Shown piece after piece: positions 12,108 through 22,600 of a DNA stretch of 64,000 nt (within the stretch, counting starts at the first letter, position 1; every line of letters begins with the position of its first letter). Source of the stretch: Adineta ricciae (lineage: Eukaryota > Rotifera > Eurotatoria > Adinetida > Adinetidae). Where the stretch lies: assembly GCA_905250025.1 (NCBI GenBank), contig CAJNOJ010000015.1:496001-560000 (forward strand). The letters are read 5' to 3'. The position numbers and the translations under genes were made by a program. The notes below the pieces were generated by a model. That model did not search any database and was not told where the DNA came from. It was given only the letters and a program-made list of their open reading frames with translations.

Positions 12108-13454
12108 ATGACAGATCATCATTGTTGTGGTGGATCACATTCTCACTGTGACGAGCAGTCCACAACCAGTAAGAATGGCACCGATTTATCATCGAGTCCT
12201 CAACGAATTTCGTCCGATGATGTTCATAAACATTTCACGTCAAATGATATAGAGAATGTCAACGATGAATCACAAACTGTTTCTCAGCTGTTCGATATAG
12301 CTTGGTCAAATCAAAACGACTTGCAAAGTCCATCGGTTGATACGACAACTGATGAATACTCAAGTAAACTCCTCCATACAATCCGTTTGCTTGAATCATT
12401 GGAGAAGCGTCTCGCTTCACTGGAATTGTTTAGCGATAACGAACATATCGATGAAGTTTCGACAACAAATCTACGATATTTACTTTTAAACGCATTTCTT
12501 GCTTGGTTATATCAAACAAAACGATCAAAACCATCACAACGTTTAGTGAATGTTCAACATGCATGCGATTACTATGCGAAATTCCTGACGATGACGAAAA
12601 ATTATGAACTGCATAAATATTCCATTCCGAAAGCACCATCGAATGACGATTGTGGGAAAACCGAACCGGTGTCTAGTCGAGATGTCGACATGATGAAAAT
12701 GGCACAAGATCGAGCTTCGAAGATTCAAGGGTAAATTAGTTTGAAAGAAAAGCGAACAAGTGTGATCACTAAGTGTTGCTTGTTTAGTCATTTGAAACGA
12801 CGTGAAGCGGAAGAATCGATGCGAGCATTTGAAGAAGCGATGAAACATGACGCAACTGATGAAGAAGCTAAACGTAGCTTTTATCTAAGTAAAATCCGTT
12901 GGTGGATCAATACAGCAATGGATGACCTTGTTTACTTACATGGTAAGAGTATGAAAGATAAAGGTAATCTTATCCAAAATTCAATTTAGACGAACTTCGT
13001 GTCTTATTACAACGTCAATCGATCGAACCGAATGCAGATGAAGAGCGTCATCGACGTCCCGGTCCTCCACCATCATCACGCCCATTTAAACCATTGGTCA
13101 TCACACGCGATATGCTCCAATCAAAAGTCTTCGGTACCGGTTATCCTAGTGCATCAACGATGACAATTGATGAGTTTTATGAAAGTCTTGCTCGTCGAGG
13201 TCTAGCACCTACGCCTGAACAAGCCAAGGAAATGGCTGCTGGTATGTTGCATGTCTAATAGAGTGTCATCAATGCTATTCTTTCTTGCTCTAGGTCCGAA
13301 ATTTCCAACAGCCAGTGAAATGGAAAAGGAGGAAGTCGCTCGAGAAAATCTCACTGAAAAAGATGATTCTGATATGATAAGATATTTACGATCAAAAGAC
13401 GATTTCAAAGATGAGCATCACCGCGGCGAAGGAAATCGTCATAACCGTTCTTAG
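12108..13454 (+). CDS. IGBP1: IGBP1/TAP42 (alpha4), PP2A-family regulatory subunit
   Basis: Four exons with introns near 12731-12787, 12942-12990 and 13240-13293, all in phase. The N-terminal half is all-helical (TAP42 domain) with SVDxxxDEYSSKLLHTIRLLESLEKRL. The C-terminal signature is strong: PFKPLVITRDMLQSKVFGTGYPSASTMT (split here by motif; human [26 protein letters not shown]) and the terminal DDFKDEHHRGEGNRHN (human DDWKDTHPRGYGNRQN). IGBP1 binds and stabilises catalytic subunits of PP2A, PP4 and PP6 downstream of TOR. I use the first ATG (12108), preceding a Cys/His-rich HHCCGGSHSHCDE; the frame is open a little further upstream but without ATG. The gap from UTP6 is 136 bp. Confidence 0.9.
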
Positions 13455-13547
13455 AACAACTAAAAATTAATTTTGTATAGTGTTGCTTTTCTTTTTCTCC
13501 ACTACGAATTTGTTCTCTTCTTATTCATATGCAAATATTTCTCTTTT

Positions 13548-13549
13548 AG
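13548..13549 (+). promoter_or_regulatory. Putative trans-splice acceptor before LSM2
   Basis: A pyrimidine-rich tract ending CTCTTTTAG stands 3 nt before the LSM2 ATG, leaving almost no room for a conventional 5' UTR. This is what a spliced-leader acceptor would look like. Confidence 0.45.
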
Positions 13550-13552
13550 ATC

Positions 13553-13843
13553 ATGTTATTCTATTCATTTTTCAAATCCCTCGTTGGCAAAGAGGTGGTC
13601 ATTGAATTGAAAAACGATCTTTCCATCGCTGGAATACTACACAGCGTTGATCAATACTTAAATGTTAAATTAACAGAAGTGCAAGTGCTTGATCCGGAAA
13701 AGTATCCTCATATACAATCGGTTACATCGGCATTCGTTCGTGGTTCGGTCATTCGTTACATTCAATTACCACCGGACGACGTCGATACGCAATTGCTGCA
13801 AGAAGCAACACGAAAAGAAGTCACACAACCACGAAAAGAATAA
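13553..13843 (+). CDS. LSM2: LSM2, U6 snRNA-associated Sm-like protein
   Basis: A single exon of 96 aa, the normal family size (human 95). MLFYSFFKSLVGKEVVIELK begins the Sm fold. Sm motif 1 reads LKNDLSIAGILHSVDQYLNVKL and Sm motif 2 includes FVRGSVIRYIQLP. It is nearly identical to human LSM2 throughout. LSM2 belongs to the nuclear LSM2-8 ring on U6 snRNA and the cytoplasmic LSM1-7 ring in mRNA decay. It lies 98 bp after IGBP1. An AATAAA-like polyadenylation signal is at about 13942. Confidence 0.95.
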   Translation: MLFYSFFKSLVGKEVVIELKNDLSIAGILHSVDQYLNVKLTEVQVLDPEKYPHIQSVTSAFVRGSVIRYIQLPPDDVDTQLLQEATRKEVTQPRKE

Positions 13844-14014
13844 ACATATACCAATCATCACAACTTAGAACTCTTTTACATTTCCTCTTTTGTTATCTTT
13901 CAGATTCTGTTTATGTAAATACATGTAAGAAGAGAAAGCAAAATAAAAAAAAAACAGCTAACGGTGAAACTTTCTATCATTGACAAATGTTTCTCCTTTT
14001 CTTTTATTTAATTG

Positions 14015-14016
14015 AG
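14015..14016 (+). promoter_or_regulatory. Putative trans-splice acceptor before PPC gene
   Basis: A long pyrimidine-rich tract (13990-14010) ends in AATTGAG 11 nt before the ATG at 14028. It is weaker than the other candidates because of the purines just before AG. Confidence 0.3.
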
Positions 14017-14027
14017 ATTAATCTATT

Positions 14028-14471
14028 ATGTCAGCTACAGTTAACACACAACCAATATCAACTTCGATACGAGTGTACCCTTTACGTTTATCACCGAACA
14101 AAGATGTTCTTACCAGCATAAGATCATTGATGAATGACGCTGGACTCCGCTCCGTGTTTATTATGACTTGTGTCGGAAGTGTCAAAGCAATACTACTACG
14201 AATGGCGAATACAATTGATACAGTTGAATTGAAACAACCGCATGAAATCGTTAGTTTAGTCGGAACGATTGATCGCGATGCACAGCATATTCATGGTTCA
14301 TTTTCCGATGGCAAAGGCAACGTGATCGGTGGACACGTTTTGGATGGCCATCCAATGACTGTTTACACAACAGTAGAAATTATGTTAGCAGAATGCGAAG
14401 ATGTGACTTTTTCTCGAGAAATGGATGAAGAAAGTGGCTATCCTGAATTAGTCATTAAAAAGAATGCTTGA
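14028..14471 (+). CDS. PPC/DUF296 domain protein
   Basis: An intronless gene of 147 aa consisting of one PPC (plants and prokaryotes conserved, DUF296) domain. Visible family features: RVYPLRLSPNKDVLTSI at the start, FIMTCVGSVKAILLRMAN, and the hallmark HIHGSFSDGKGNVIGGHVLDG-type strand with YTTVEIMLAECEDVTFSREMD at the end. Bacterial and archaeal members are stand-alone trimers; in plants the domain is fused to AT-hooks. No AT-hook is present here. Biochemical function of single-domain members is poorly known. It sits between LSM2 (184 bp upstream) and SAAL1 (54 bp downstream). Its codon use looks like its neighbours, so if acquired by transfer it is well adapted. Confidence 0.88.
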   Translation: MSATVNTQPISTSIRVYPLRLSPNKDVLTSIRSLMNDAGLRSVFIMTCVGSVKAILLRMANTIDTVELKQPHEIVSLVGTIDRDAQHIHGSFSDGKGNVIGGHVLDGHPMTVYTTVEIMLAECEDVTFSREMDEESGYPELVIKKNA

Positions 14472-14511
14472 CTAGATAAAGCAATGTTTCTTTCAAAGAC
14501 TTATTTCTTTT

Positions 14512-14513
14512 AG
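14512..14513 (+). promoter_or_regulatory. Putative trans-splice acceptor before SAAL1
   Basis: TTATTTCTTTTAG lies in the 54-bp gap between the PPC gene stop and the SAAL1 ATG. A conventional promoter plus terminator could hardly fit here. Confidence 0.5.
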
Positions 14514-14525
14514 ATACATGTTAAA

Positions 14526-16260
14526 ATGACATCGACAGAAAAAATTTCAACAACACATAACGAAACAGGAGCATTCCCTGTAAGTAGACATTCATTTAGT
14601 TCTACTACTACTATCATTCAACCTTTTGTCTAATCATAGTCATTTCGTTCGATGAATGATGGTGATACACCGAATGAACAGTATCGATTTGATTCAACTC
14701 CACCTATACATTCTTCTCATTTTCAAAACGTACTTTTATCTTCATCCTCATCGCCAAGCGTTCTTCGAAATCCGTCACCACCGCCTGCTGATGATCTCAC
14801 TCGAGCAGATATGGTGGGAGATGAAATGTACTCTAAATCGTGGTTCTGTCAAGTACTTCTCAAATTAATCAACGTAAGAGTCGCATTCCGATTTCATTGA
14901 AATCAATCTCGTATTTTAGTTCGTTGCACCTGAACAATTACAAGATGAAATCTTTGCAAACATTCGACAACAAGGTGATAATTTTCTAACGACTAATTCT
15001 CATAAGAAACAAGAATTAGATGAAGCATTCGAGTCTGAACTATGCGAATTATGGGATGTTAGTATGAGTGCTGATGTTGCACATCTGTTAATTGAATTCA
15101 ATTCACTCGATTTGTTCAATGTTGTTCTCATCGAATGCAAAGACAAACGCTGTACGGAGATTGTTCTTGGCATTCTATCCAATCTGGCATGTTGTAAACG
15201 TAATCTCTCATCGACGAATCAAATGAAAAGTGTTGCTCAATGTATTATCGAACATTCGAATCTATTTTCAACGATTCTCTCTATTTTAACAAGCGATGAT
15301 TATTCCGATTGTCCAACGCTCGTTCAACTATTTCGGTTAATCTACACGCTCTTAGTTCGACAGGATACGCGTTACTTTATGATCGAGCATATTCAATTAA
15401 CCTTTGAACCTTTATGTTTCATTTTACAATCGTGTTGTAATAAAGAATTATTAGAACAATGTAGCTGTTTACTACGTGTTTTATTAGATGAATGTAATTT
15501 ATTCGATACTAATGAACAAAATGAAGCTGCTTATCTAGTCTTAACATCGATGACGACGGCAATTAGCGCTTCACTGGAAAATGAAACGTTCACAATCAAT
15601 TCTATCCTAGAAAATCTTTTCAACTGTTTACAAATCTATACCACACATGAACATTGCTCACAAATGTTAAACGATCACTGTCAAATAATTATGAAATTAG
15701 TTGAAACAACGTTGAAATTCTTAGTTCATGATGATATTGTACAAATTCACGGCGTGTTGTTACTATCATGTATATCGATATGTAACTTTTTCATTTATAA
15801 AACGGGATTGAAGATGGTTACTAAAGAACTATTGGAATATTTCCTCATCATCGGACATGCGTGTTACAAAGAAAAACAAAGAGACGATCATCGTAAACAC
15901 GCTATGCGTCGTCAACGGTCGCGAACCCATTCGCATTCATCGAATAAGAGAAAGGACATGGATATCACTGGCAAGGCAAGTTCGAATAATGACAATGAAG
16001 TTTTATCAAAAAGTGACAATCCATTAACCAATATTGAGTGGGAAGAAGATGCTGATATCGAGCAAACAAATAATGAAGATTTGACTGGTGCGTCTTATGC
16101 ACTTGTCGACGAAATATTTCTCATACTTTTTCATCATGGTCTTCGGCAAGAAACATCAGTATTTACACAATTGAATCAAGATCAACGTGAACTTTTTCGA
16201 AAATTAATCAAACATTTCTGTAATATAGAAAAACGACTCGATCAAATGTTGAATTTGTAA
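14526..16260 (+). CDS. SAAL1: SAAL1-like protein (armadillo-type)
   Basis: Three exons (14526-14579, 14640-14873, 14920-16260), all in phase. After a low-complexity Ser/Pro start comes the family core: ELCELWDVSMSADVAHLLIEFNS, LFNVVLIECKDKRCTEIVLGILSNLACC, matching SAAL1 (human LWDMSMDEDVALFLQEFN, ICVGILGNMACF). The remainder is a helical repeat array, with a charged insert near residues 375-425 (RRQRSRTHSHSSNKRKDM, then an acidic stretch). In vertebrates SAAL1 is linked to synovial fibroblast proliferation and its molecular role is unclear. A very short ORF (ATG TTA AAA TGA) lies just upstream of the chosen start at 14518. It ends the five-gene run; AATAAA at about 16311. Confidence 0.85.
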
Positions 16261-16372
16261 ACGACATGAATCATTCCTCTTGTGCGTATTTGTCATTTGA
16301 CTTATTGTAAAAATAAAGTAAAACATGTCATTTCTTCTTTTCTAAAAAAACCACACTATCCTCGTTTTTTGC

Positions 16373-17419
16373 CTATTTTATTTCACGATTTGAAATCACA
16401 GAAAATCGTCGAGTACCAAAAATCGGTGCTATAGATATACGTGGATTGTCATTGTCCACGGTATCAATATCAACGTCAGTTTCTTCGTTATATTCTTTTA
16501 ACATTCGCCGTAGTTTTCCTTCTCGCAAATGTCTCGCATATTCAGCATTCATTTTCGTAATTGAATCTAGGATTAACTTCCAGCCAGTAACAAATAAAAA
16601 CAAAGCCATCAAAACTTGAACAAGATCATCCAAATGTGCGAACTTATTCAAAAACGTCACACGATCCCAAAACAACAATGGAAAAGCCATAATTAACCCG
16701 ATCAACGAGTTCAATGCATCAGCCATCAACGCTGTTGATTTAATTTGTTTACTAAGAAAAATTTTTATAATCGATAATAATGTAAAGACAACAATGTGAA
16801 CTAATGAGTAGGTAAAGACAACAAGATCAGGACGAACGGATTTAGCTAGGATCATATTTTGAATTGATCGTGATTCAATAGCAAGAAATGAACCAATGAA
16901 CAATGCTCCGATAACACAACAAGCTAATCGATCACGACGATGCATATCGGCAACCTTCTGTGCTGTTAAATGCCATCCAACGAAAGCTGTGCATATCGAA
17001 TCCATCAATGTATCTACTGAATACGAAAAGCCGACGAATGTTTTCGATCGAATACAATTAATGAATGCTGTTAGACCAAGACCAATATCTAAAAGGAATG
17101 AAACTACGCAGCACCAAAAGGCGACACGACGAAACCGTTGGAAATGAATAAAACTGTGCGAATCGGTATGCAACATCCGACCACCTTGAGCACTATACTG
17201 CCGTGATGCTTTCTGTGGTGCAGCCAGAACAGTTAAAATTTCATTGTAATTCGATGATGTTGATGGACTATGTACACGACTTCTGAAAGCTAACGATTCA
17301 TTTCCTACTGATTGTCTTAGTGAATTTGAAACAGACGGCGTCAATAAAGAATTTTGAACGTTTCTATTCGAACATCCACTATCACTAATTCCTGGTTCAG
17401 TGCCATTTTCTGATGCCAT
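16373..17419 (-). CDS. TMEM163: TMEM163-like zinc transporter
   Basis: An intronless gene of 348 aa starting at the ATG at 17419 (MASENGTEPG). The disordered N-terminus of about 100 residues is followed by six hydrophobic segments. The cation-diffusion-facilitator-like pattern is visible: YSVDTLMDSICTAFVGWHL (Asp-x3-Asp pair) in the second membrane segment and STALMADALNSLIGL (ADALN) later. The layout matches TMEM163, a vesicular/plasma membrane zinc transporter related to the CDF family. C-terminal tail: KLRRMLKEYNEETDVDID. The stop overlaps an AATAAA-like sequence. It faces SAAL1 tail to tail with 112 bp between stops, so the 3' UTRs probably overlap. Another CDF-like protein is possible. 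Confidence 0.75.
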   Translation of the reverse strand: MASENGTEPGISDSGCSNRNVQNSLLTPSVSNSLRQSVGNESLAFRSRVHSPSTSSNYNEILTVLAAPQKASRQYSAQGGRMLHTDSHSFIHFQRFRRVAFWCCVVSFLLDIGLGLTAFINCIRSKTFVGFSYSVDTLMDSICTAFVGWHLTAQKVADMHRRDRLACCVIGALFIGSFLAIESRSIQNMILAKSVRPDLVVFTYSLVHIVVFTLLSIIKIFLSKQIKSTALMADALNSLIGLIMAFPLLFWDRVTFLNKFAHLDDLVQVLMALFLFVTGWKLILDSITKMNAEYARHLREGKLRRMLKEYNEETDVDIDTVDNDNPRISIAPIFGTRRFSVISNREIK

Positions 17420-17702
17420 GCAATACACTGCTCACTAATGATTGTTTCAGATTTTGATGTTTCGTATGCGTGCATAACCGTACATTTATCTTTCAGATTC
17501 TAATCGAGCAAATCGATGAACCGAAACCCACTCTTCTCGTTCGTCCTCCCATGCTTACATACATTCACAAATACACATCACTATACATTAAATGCATATA
17601 TTAAGATAAACAGAAGAAAAAAATTGCGGACAGATTTTTCGCTTCAGTCCGCGTTATGACATCGAGATGAAATATGGAAAACGAAAGCAAAGATACTTGT
17701 TT

Positions 17703-18488
17703 TTACAAAGTTTTAGCCAATAGTTGACAACGATCATGTTCGCCAGCTAAACTCGCTAAACGCTTTTGGTCGTATTTTGCATAGATGATTTCATCATAGA
17801 TTTGAAAGCCTTGTTTACGAAATGCTTTCGAAGAATAGAGACTTGTCGCTTCGGAAAACGCACCGGTTAAATGCAATACTGTTTTAGCATGTTGTATACT
17901 CGCATGAATCAATTTCTCTGTTAAACGCAAACCACGATAGTGTGCATTGATAGCAATAATGACGACATGTAATAAACGATTAGTTTTCAGTTGATCGAAT
18001 AAATCGATGTTTTGATGTACATCTTTGAGAACAGTCAAGATATAACGTAACTTTTCCGAATGGAATTTCTCAATATTGAATTGATCGTTGTCTTCCGAGC
18101 TCGAGTATGGTAATCGTTGCTTGATGATGTTTAGTATGACACCAATGACTTTCTCTGTTTGAACATCGACGGCAACGAATGAGCATTGATCTTGTATGGC
18201 AAGAGATACGATTAATTCAGTGAATTGAATGGGTTCGTGAGGTATCTCGAATGCTAAGCACTTGTTTAATGGCTCATCACGGAAAAACGTATCGACAACT
18301 AAATCGTATACCTCTTTTCGATGTGCATCAGTCATGAGACACAGCGCAATCTCTGGAGGTTTCATCCATGTTGCTGACATCGGTGGCGTTGACGGACATG
18401 ATGATGATGACGATGAGAAATCAATATCATCAGTTGGCAAAGTAAAATATCGTTCATTGAAATGCTTTTTAAATAACGAAGAATGCAT
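17703..18488 (-). CDS. Arylalkylamine N-acetyltransferase-like (GNAT)
   Basis: An intronless gene of 261 aa from the first ATG (18488). The frame is open upstream to 18563 but without ATG, so an upstream exon is possible. The GNAT fold is recognisable: substrate-side motif FFRDEPLNKCL (insect aaNAT FFxDEPLN), the strand CSFVAVDVQTEKVIGVILN, and motif A at INAHYRGLRLTEKLIHASI. The usual Q/RxxGxG/A loop reads YRGLRL here, lacking the second glycine. Insect-type enzymes of this family acetylate dopamine, serotonin, octopamine and similar amines using acetyl-CoA. The substrate cannot be told from sequence. It lies 283 bp upstream of the TMEM163-like gene on the same strand. Confidence 0.75.
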   Translation of the reverse strand: MHSSLFKKHFNERYFTLPTDDIDFSSSSSSCPSTPPMSATWMKPPEIALCLMTDAHRKEVYDLVVDTFFRDEPLNKCLAFEIPHEPIQFTELIVSLAIQDQCSFVAVDVQTEKVIGVILNIIKQRLPYSSSEDNDQFNIEKFHSEKLRYILTVLKDVHQNIDLFDQLKTNRLLHVVIIAINAHYRGLRLTEKLIHASIQHAKTVLHLTGAFSEATSLYSSKAFRKQGFQIYDEIIYAKYDQKRLASLAGEHDRCQLLAKTL

Positions 18489-19622
18489 TGCTCCGGCCGC
18501 TGTCGAGAACTTCAACTGAAAATAATGCTCTTTATATATGGAGAAAAGCGTGTGTTCTATCAAATGAAGAGAATCAATAGAATCTCCAGGCTCTCTATTT
18601 TCCTAGATAGGGAGGAAAGAGTAATCGTAATTTTCTCAACGGAAATCAACTGAAGAGATAGCGCAACAAACATGCGTATCGCACTGTGATTTCTTTGCGT
18701 CGATTAAGTATATGACGAGAAGGAAACAAAGGCAATGTCGCATATCTATTCTTTGTCTCGCATTCAAACAGTTAATATTGCATTTCTATGCCTAGATTAT
18801 GAATAGAATAAAAGACTTCGTTGGTTTGATTCGATCGAGGACTAGAAGTATAAATATACTTTTCCAAGGAAAATAATAACATCCTAAACAATCACAGTAC
18901 TGTTCAAATAGAGAGCGACGGCGTGATGGCTTTGTTGGTACCGAAAGGGAAAGAATGTAATTTCTTTTTTTTTCTCGACATGTTCATAAAAATCTTTTCT
19001 ATAGAAAAAAAAATACATAAGAAAAACGAACATGAGAAAAAAGATAAAGCAAATCGAAAGAAAAGAAAACAGAAAAGAAGAAGAAGAAGAAGCAGCGTTT
19101 TATTTATTCAGAACTATGAAATAAGAAGGAAATAAACGAATAGTGGATAGATAATGTTCGAATAGCACAGATCGTTTTTCTCTTTCTGCAATGAATATAT
19201 ATATATGTATAGAGAGGGAAAGGTGGACACTTGCCTAGAAACTATTTGTAAACAAATGTACTCAAATCAACTATGAAAAGGACAGGGGAATGAATATGTA
19301 TGTAGATGTAGGAAACAGTACCACTTCTGATTTGTTTTTTTTTCTCTTCTCAAGTTCATTTCGCACGTCCAAAGCACCTTGACTAATCATAAGAGAGAAC
19401 AACACGAGTAGTTGAGCATGCGTATACACACACAGACAATATAACAAAGCTACTCAGTTGAATGATAATTCAAAACAAGGCAAAAAGAAAGAAAATATAA
19501 AAAAAAAGAGAGAAAGAAAAGACAGAAGAAAGAATTCTCTAGCATATATGCATATAAATAAGAGAAGATTGTTCGATGGTTTTGTTCTCAAGAGAAATAC
19601 AGTTTCGATTTGCGTTTTTGAT
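18489..19622. other. Intergenic: filamin 3' UTR and NAT upstream region
   Basis: 1.1 kb with no credible gene. The part next to filamin (about 19100-19622) should be its 3' UTR: two overlapping minus-strand AATAAA signals lie at 19099-19108. Purine-rich A/G tracts fill 18990-19090 and 19470-19540. The remainder is the likely promoter of the N-acetyltransferase gene. Confidence 0.5.
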
Positions 19623-22600
19623 TTAGACAACTTCGATATGCCATGGAGAACCTGGAATATGTTGATCACCCCACTTTACAATCAACATATATTCGCCCTT
19701 TTCTCGGACAGTCTAAATTACCGAAAAGCAAATCTAGACAACGAATAAAATATGAATATCAGCTTACATATTGAACATTATATTGATTATTCCCAATGTG
19801 TTTAATGAACACTTCTTCGCAGGGAGCTTTCGGGCCGAATACACCGACCATTAACATTGCATTACCTTAATGAAAATCAAATAGAACTCGATATTCGACT
19901 GTAAGATTAATTGGAAGGAACTTACCACCATCACGTGTGTCAACTGTGAATGTTGCTTTTTCATTTCGATATGCACGTGATAGACCATCTCCGGCTGCTC
20001 GCACACGACTGGCGTCAACGACTGCATAGTTATTATTTCGTGAACTTGATGAATAAGATGTCGTTTTTTCGATAGTATCGTATTTTGTATGAGAAGTAAT
20101 GTTTCCTTGAGATCGTTGAACGTACGATGACGAAGATGTTGTCATTGTAGTCAAGCCACCATCTACACCAGCATTTCCACTACTGCGAATTGTACTCGTA
20201 CCACCACCTGAATCAAAATTCAATAAGTTTCTACAGAAATATATTGTTGATAATTTTCTTTACCTCCAACTGTACATTTGAATGGACTACCAGCAATGTT
20301 AGTACCAGCAAATTTAATTGAAATAAGATAATCACCCGGTGCGGTCGGCGTAAACGTGACACGATAGCCTGAAAAGATATGAATTGATTTAGAATGACGA
20401 AGACGAATTCTTTGCACACAATCATCTACCTTCAGCTACTTCTCGACAATCGAGTTGAACTTTTGATGGTCCATCCACTGTCACAGCTAACGCTCCAGCA
20501 CCAGCATTAGTTGTGTCAATCAAAAACTCACAAGGTTCACCTAAATGACATATCTCAGCAATCAAATAGCACATATCGATGAATAACATACCAGTTTCTC
20601 CTTGATATAAACCGGAGCCAGAAGCAAATACTCGACCTGGATCAGCATTGGCTTGGCCGACAACAACACGAAACGGTGAATCCGGTATGTCGCGTCCGTT
20701 AAAACGCACGTGTATCCAATGAATACCGTTTTCTTTTGGAATAAATTGAATAGCATAGTGATCGTGTTCGATTTCTTGAACAACACACGATTCTTCAGCT
20801 CCGCTGGGCGCAGTGACGCGTGCATCAACACGACCGCGTGCACCATTGACATTTACTGAAAACGTATATTGACGATTGATTTCTAATCCTTTGGTTTTGA
20901 GACTATGTATGGTTAATTTTCTTGCGTCACCAAATGGTGGGACGATCGATACATTGAACGGTGAATCAGGAATATGCTGATCATTGAATTTAATTGAAAT
21001 TTGATATTCGCCTGCTTCGGGACATACATAGGAAACTCCACATGAGCCGTCTTTACGGTCGAAGAAGTCGATTTCAGCTTTGGCTGGACCTTCAACAGCA
21101 ATAGCTAAACCACCCGCACCCGCTTCACGCGTGTAAATATTGAATTCATCTGAAATGAATTCACGTCGATGAAGCATATCATGTTAACAAAAAACGAACG
21201 TACTTGTAGCGTTGACTTCGCCACGTTGTAGACCACTACCACTAGCACGAACTTTGTGAGCACCACCACCTTGAAGTGGACCAACAGTGAATTCTGAAGA
21301 AAAATAAATTATATGATTAGTATTAAATGAGCTTTGATCTTTGTGATTTGCTATTTACCAAAAGGACTACCAGGAATATGAATATCTTTGTGCTTCACAC
21401 TAACTGTATGAACACCCATTTCTTTCGGAACAAATCTGATTGAATAGTTATAATCTCCAACATCGCTAGAATAAATTAGCTCATGTTTGATAGAGTGACC
21501 ATTTACTATAAAGACTTACTTAATTTCACAGTTTTCTAAACGTCCAGATGGGCTTGTTACATAGGCGCTCATATCAAACGGTGATGTACCTAACAAATTG
21601 ATAAACAATTCAAATCTTGTACAATCAAAGTATAAAAATTGTACCAGGAATCTTCAATGACAATTCACATTGACTTCCGATATGTGTAATATCGGCAGCA
21701 CGACGTTCGCGTGTGATACTTTCACGTAATCGATTTGAACTTTGACCGCCAACATTGACTGTGAATGGACTTCCTAAAGTAGAAAATGATCGTTTTTATA
21801 TACAAAATATTTACTATTCATTCGCACGAACTAACCAGGGACGTGTTTATCAGCAAATTTGACATTGACAATATAAATTCCAGGTTCGGTTGGTTTGAAC
21901 GTGACGAGACATGAACCATCTTCATTATCGTGACATTCAATATCCGCTTTGGATGGCCCTTCGATCGAAAGCGATAATCCACCGTAACCTATGCGAATAG
22001 ACGAAAATAACTTTCCCGATTTTCAATGTACTTCGCTATGCTACTAACCAGCATCACGTGTAATAACAGTAAATTCATTTGTTTGATTAGCATAACCTAA
22101 ATGATAGTTTTTTTTAATCATCAATCTATTCTTCGAACTATACCATTACCTTCTTGTAAACCTCGTCCAAATACTTTAACTTTACTAGCATCTCCAATTT
22201 CGGATGAGCCAACATGAATACGAAACGGGCTGTTTTTAATATGCTTTCCTTCTCGGTAGACATTCACTAAATGGTCACCAACTTCTCTTGGGATAAACGA
22301 TATTCCAAGACTTCCATTGGGCAGTTTTTTCAATAGGCATGGTTCTTCTACCCCACTGGGCGATCGAATCGTAGCAGTTAAGTCATGTATATCATATTCA
22401 GTGACGCGTAAACTAATTTCACTTTGGCTGCCAACCATAACTTGTGATTGTCGTTGTTTTTCGACTGCCGGTGGAACGCCAGTGACTTTCGCAGTGAACG
22501 GCGAACCAACGATATGTTTGTCAGCGAATTTAACTGTAATGGTATATTCGCCTGGTGCAGTCTTCAAAGTAACGTTAATATTAAGAAGATCTCTTGAATC

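Larger units (their letters stand above)
9274..16260 (+). other. Candidate operon UTP6-IGBP1-LSM2-PPC-SAAL1
   Basis: Five same-strand genes with gaps of 136, 98, 184 and 54 bp. Each downstream gene has an unpaired acceptor-like AG between 3 and 31 nt before its ATG. This is the signature of polycistronic transcription resolved by spliced-leader trans-splicing, known in nematodes and rotifers. The chain is seen directly; co-transcription is inference. Confidence 0.5.
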
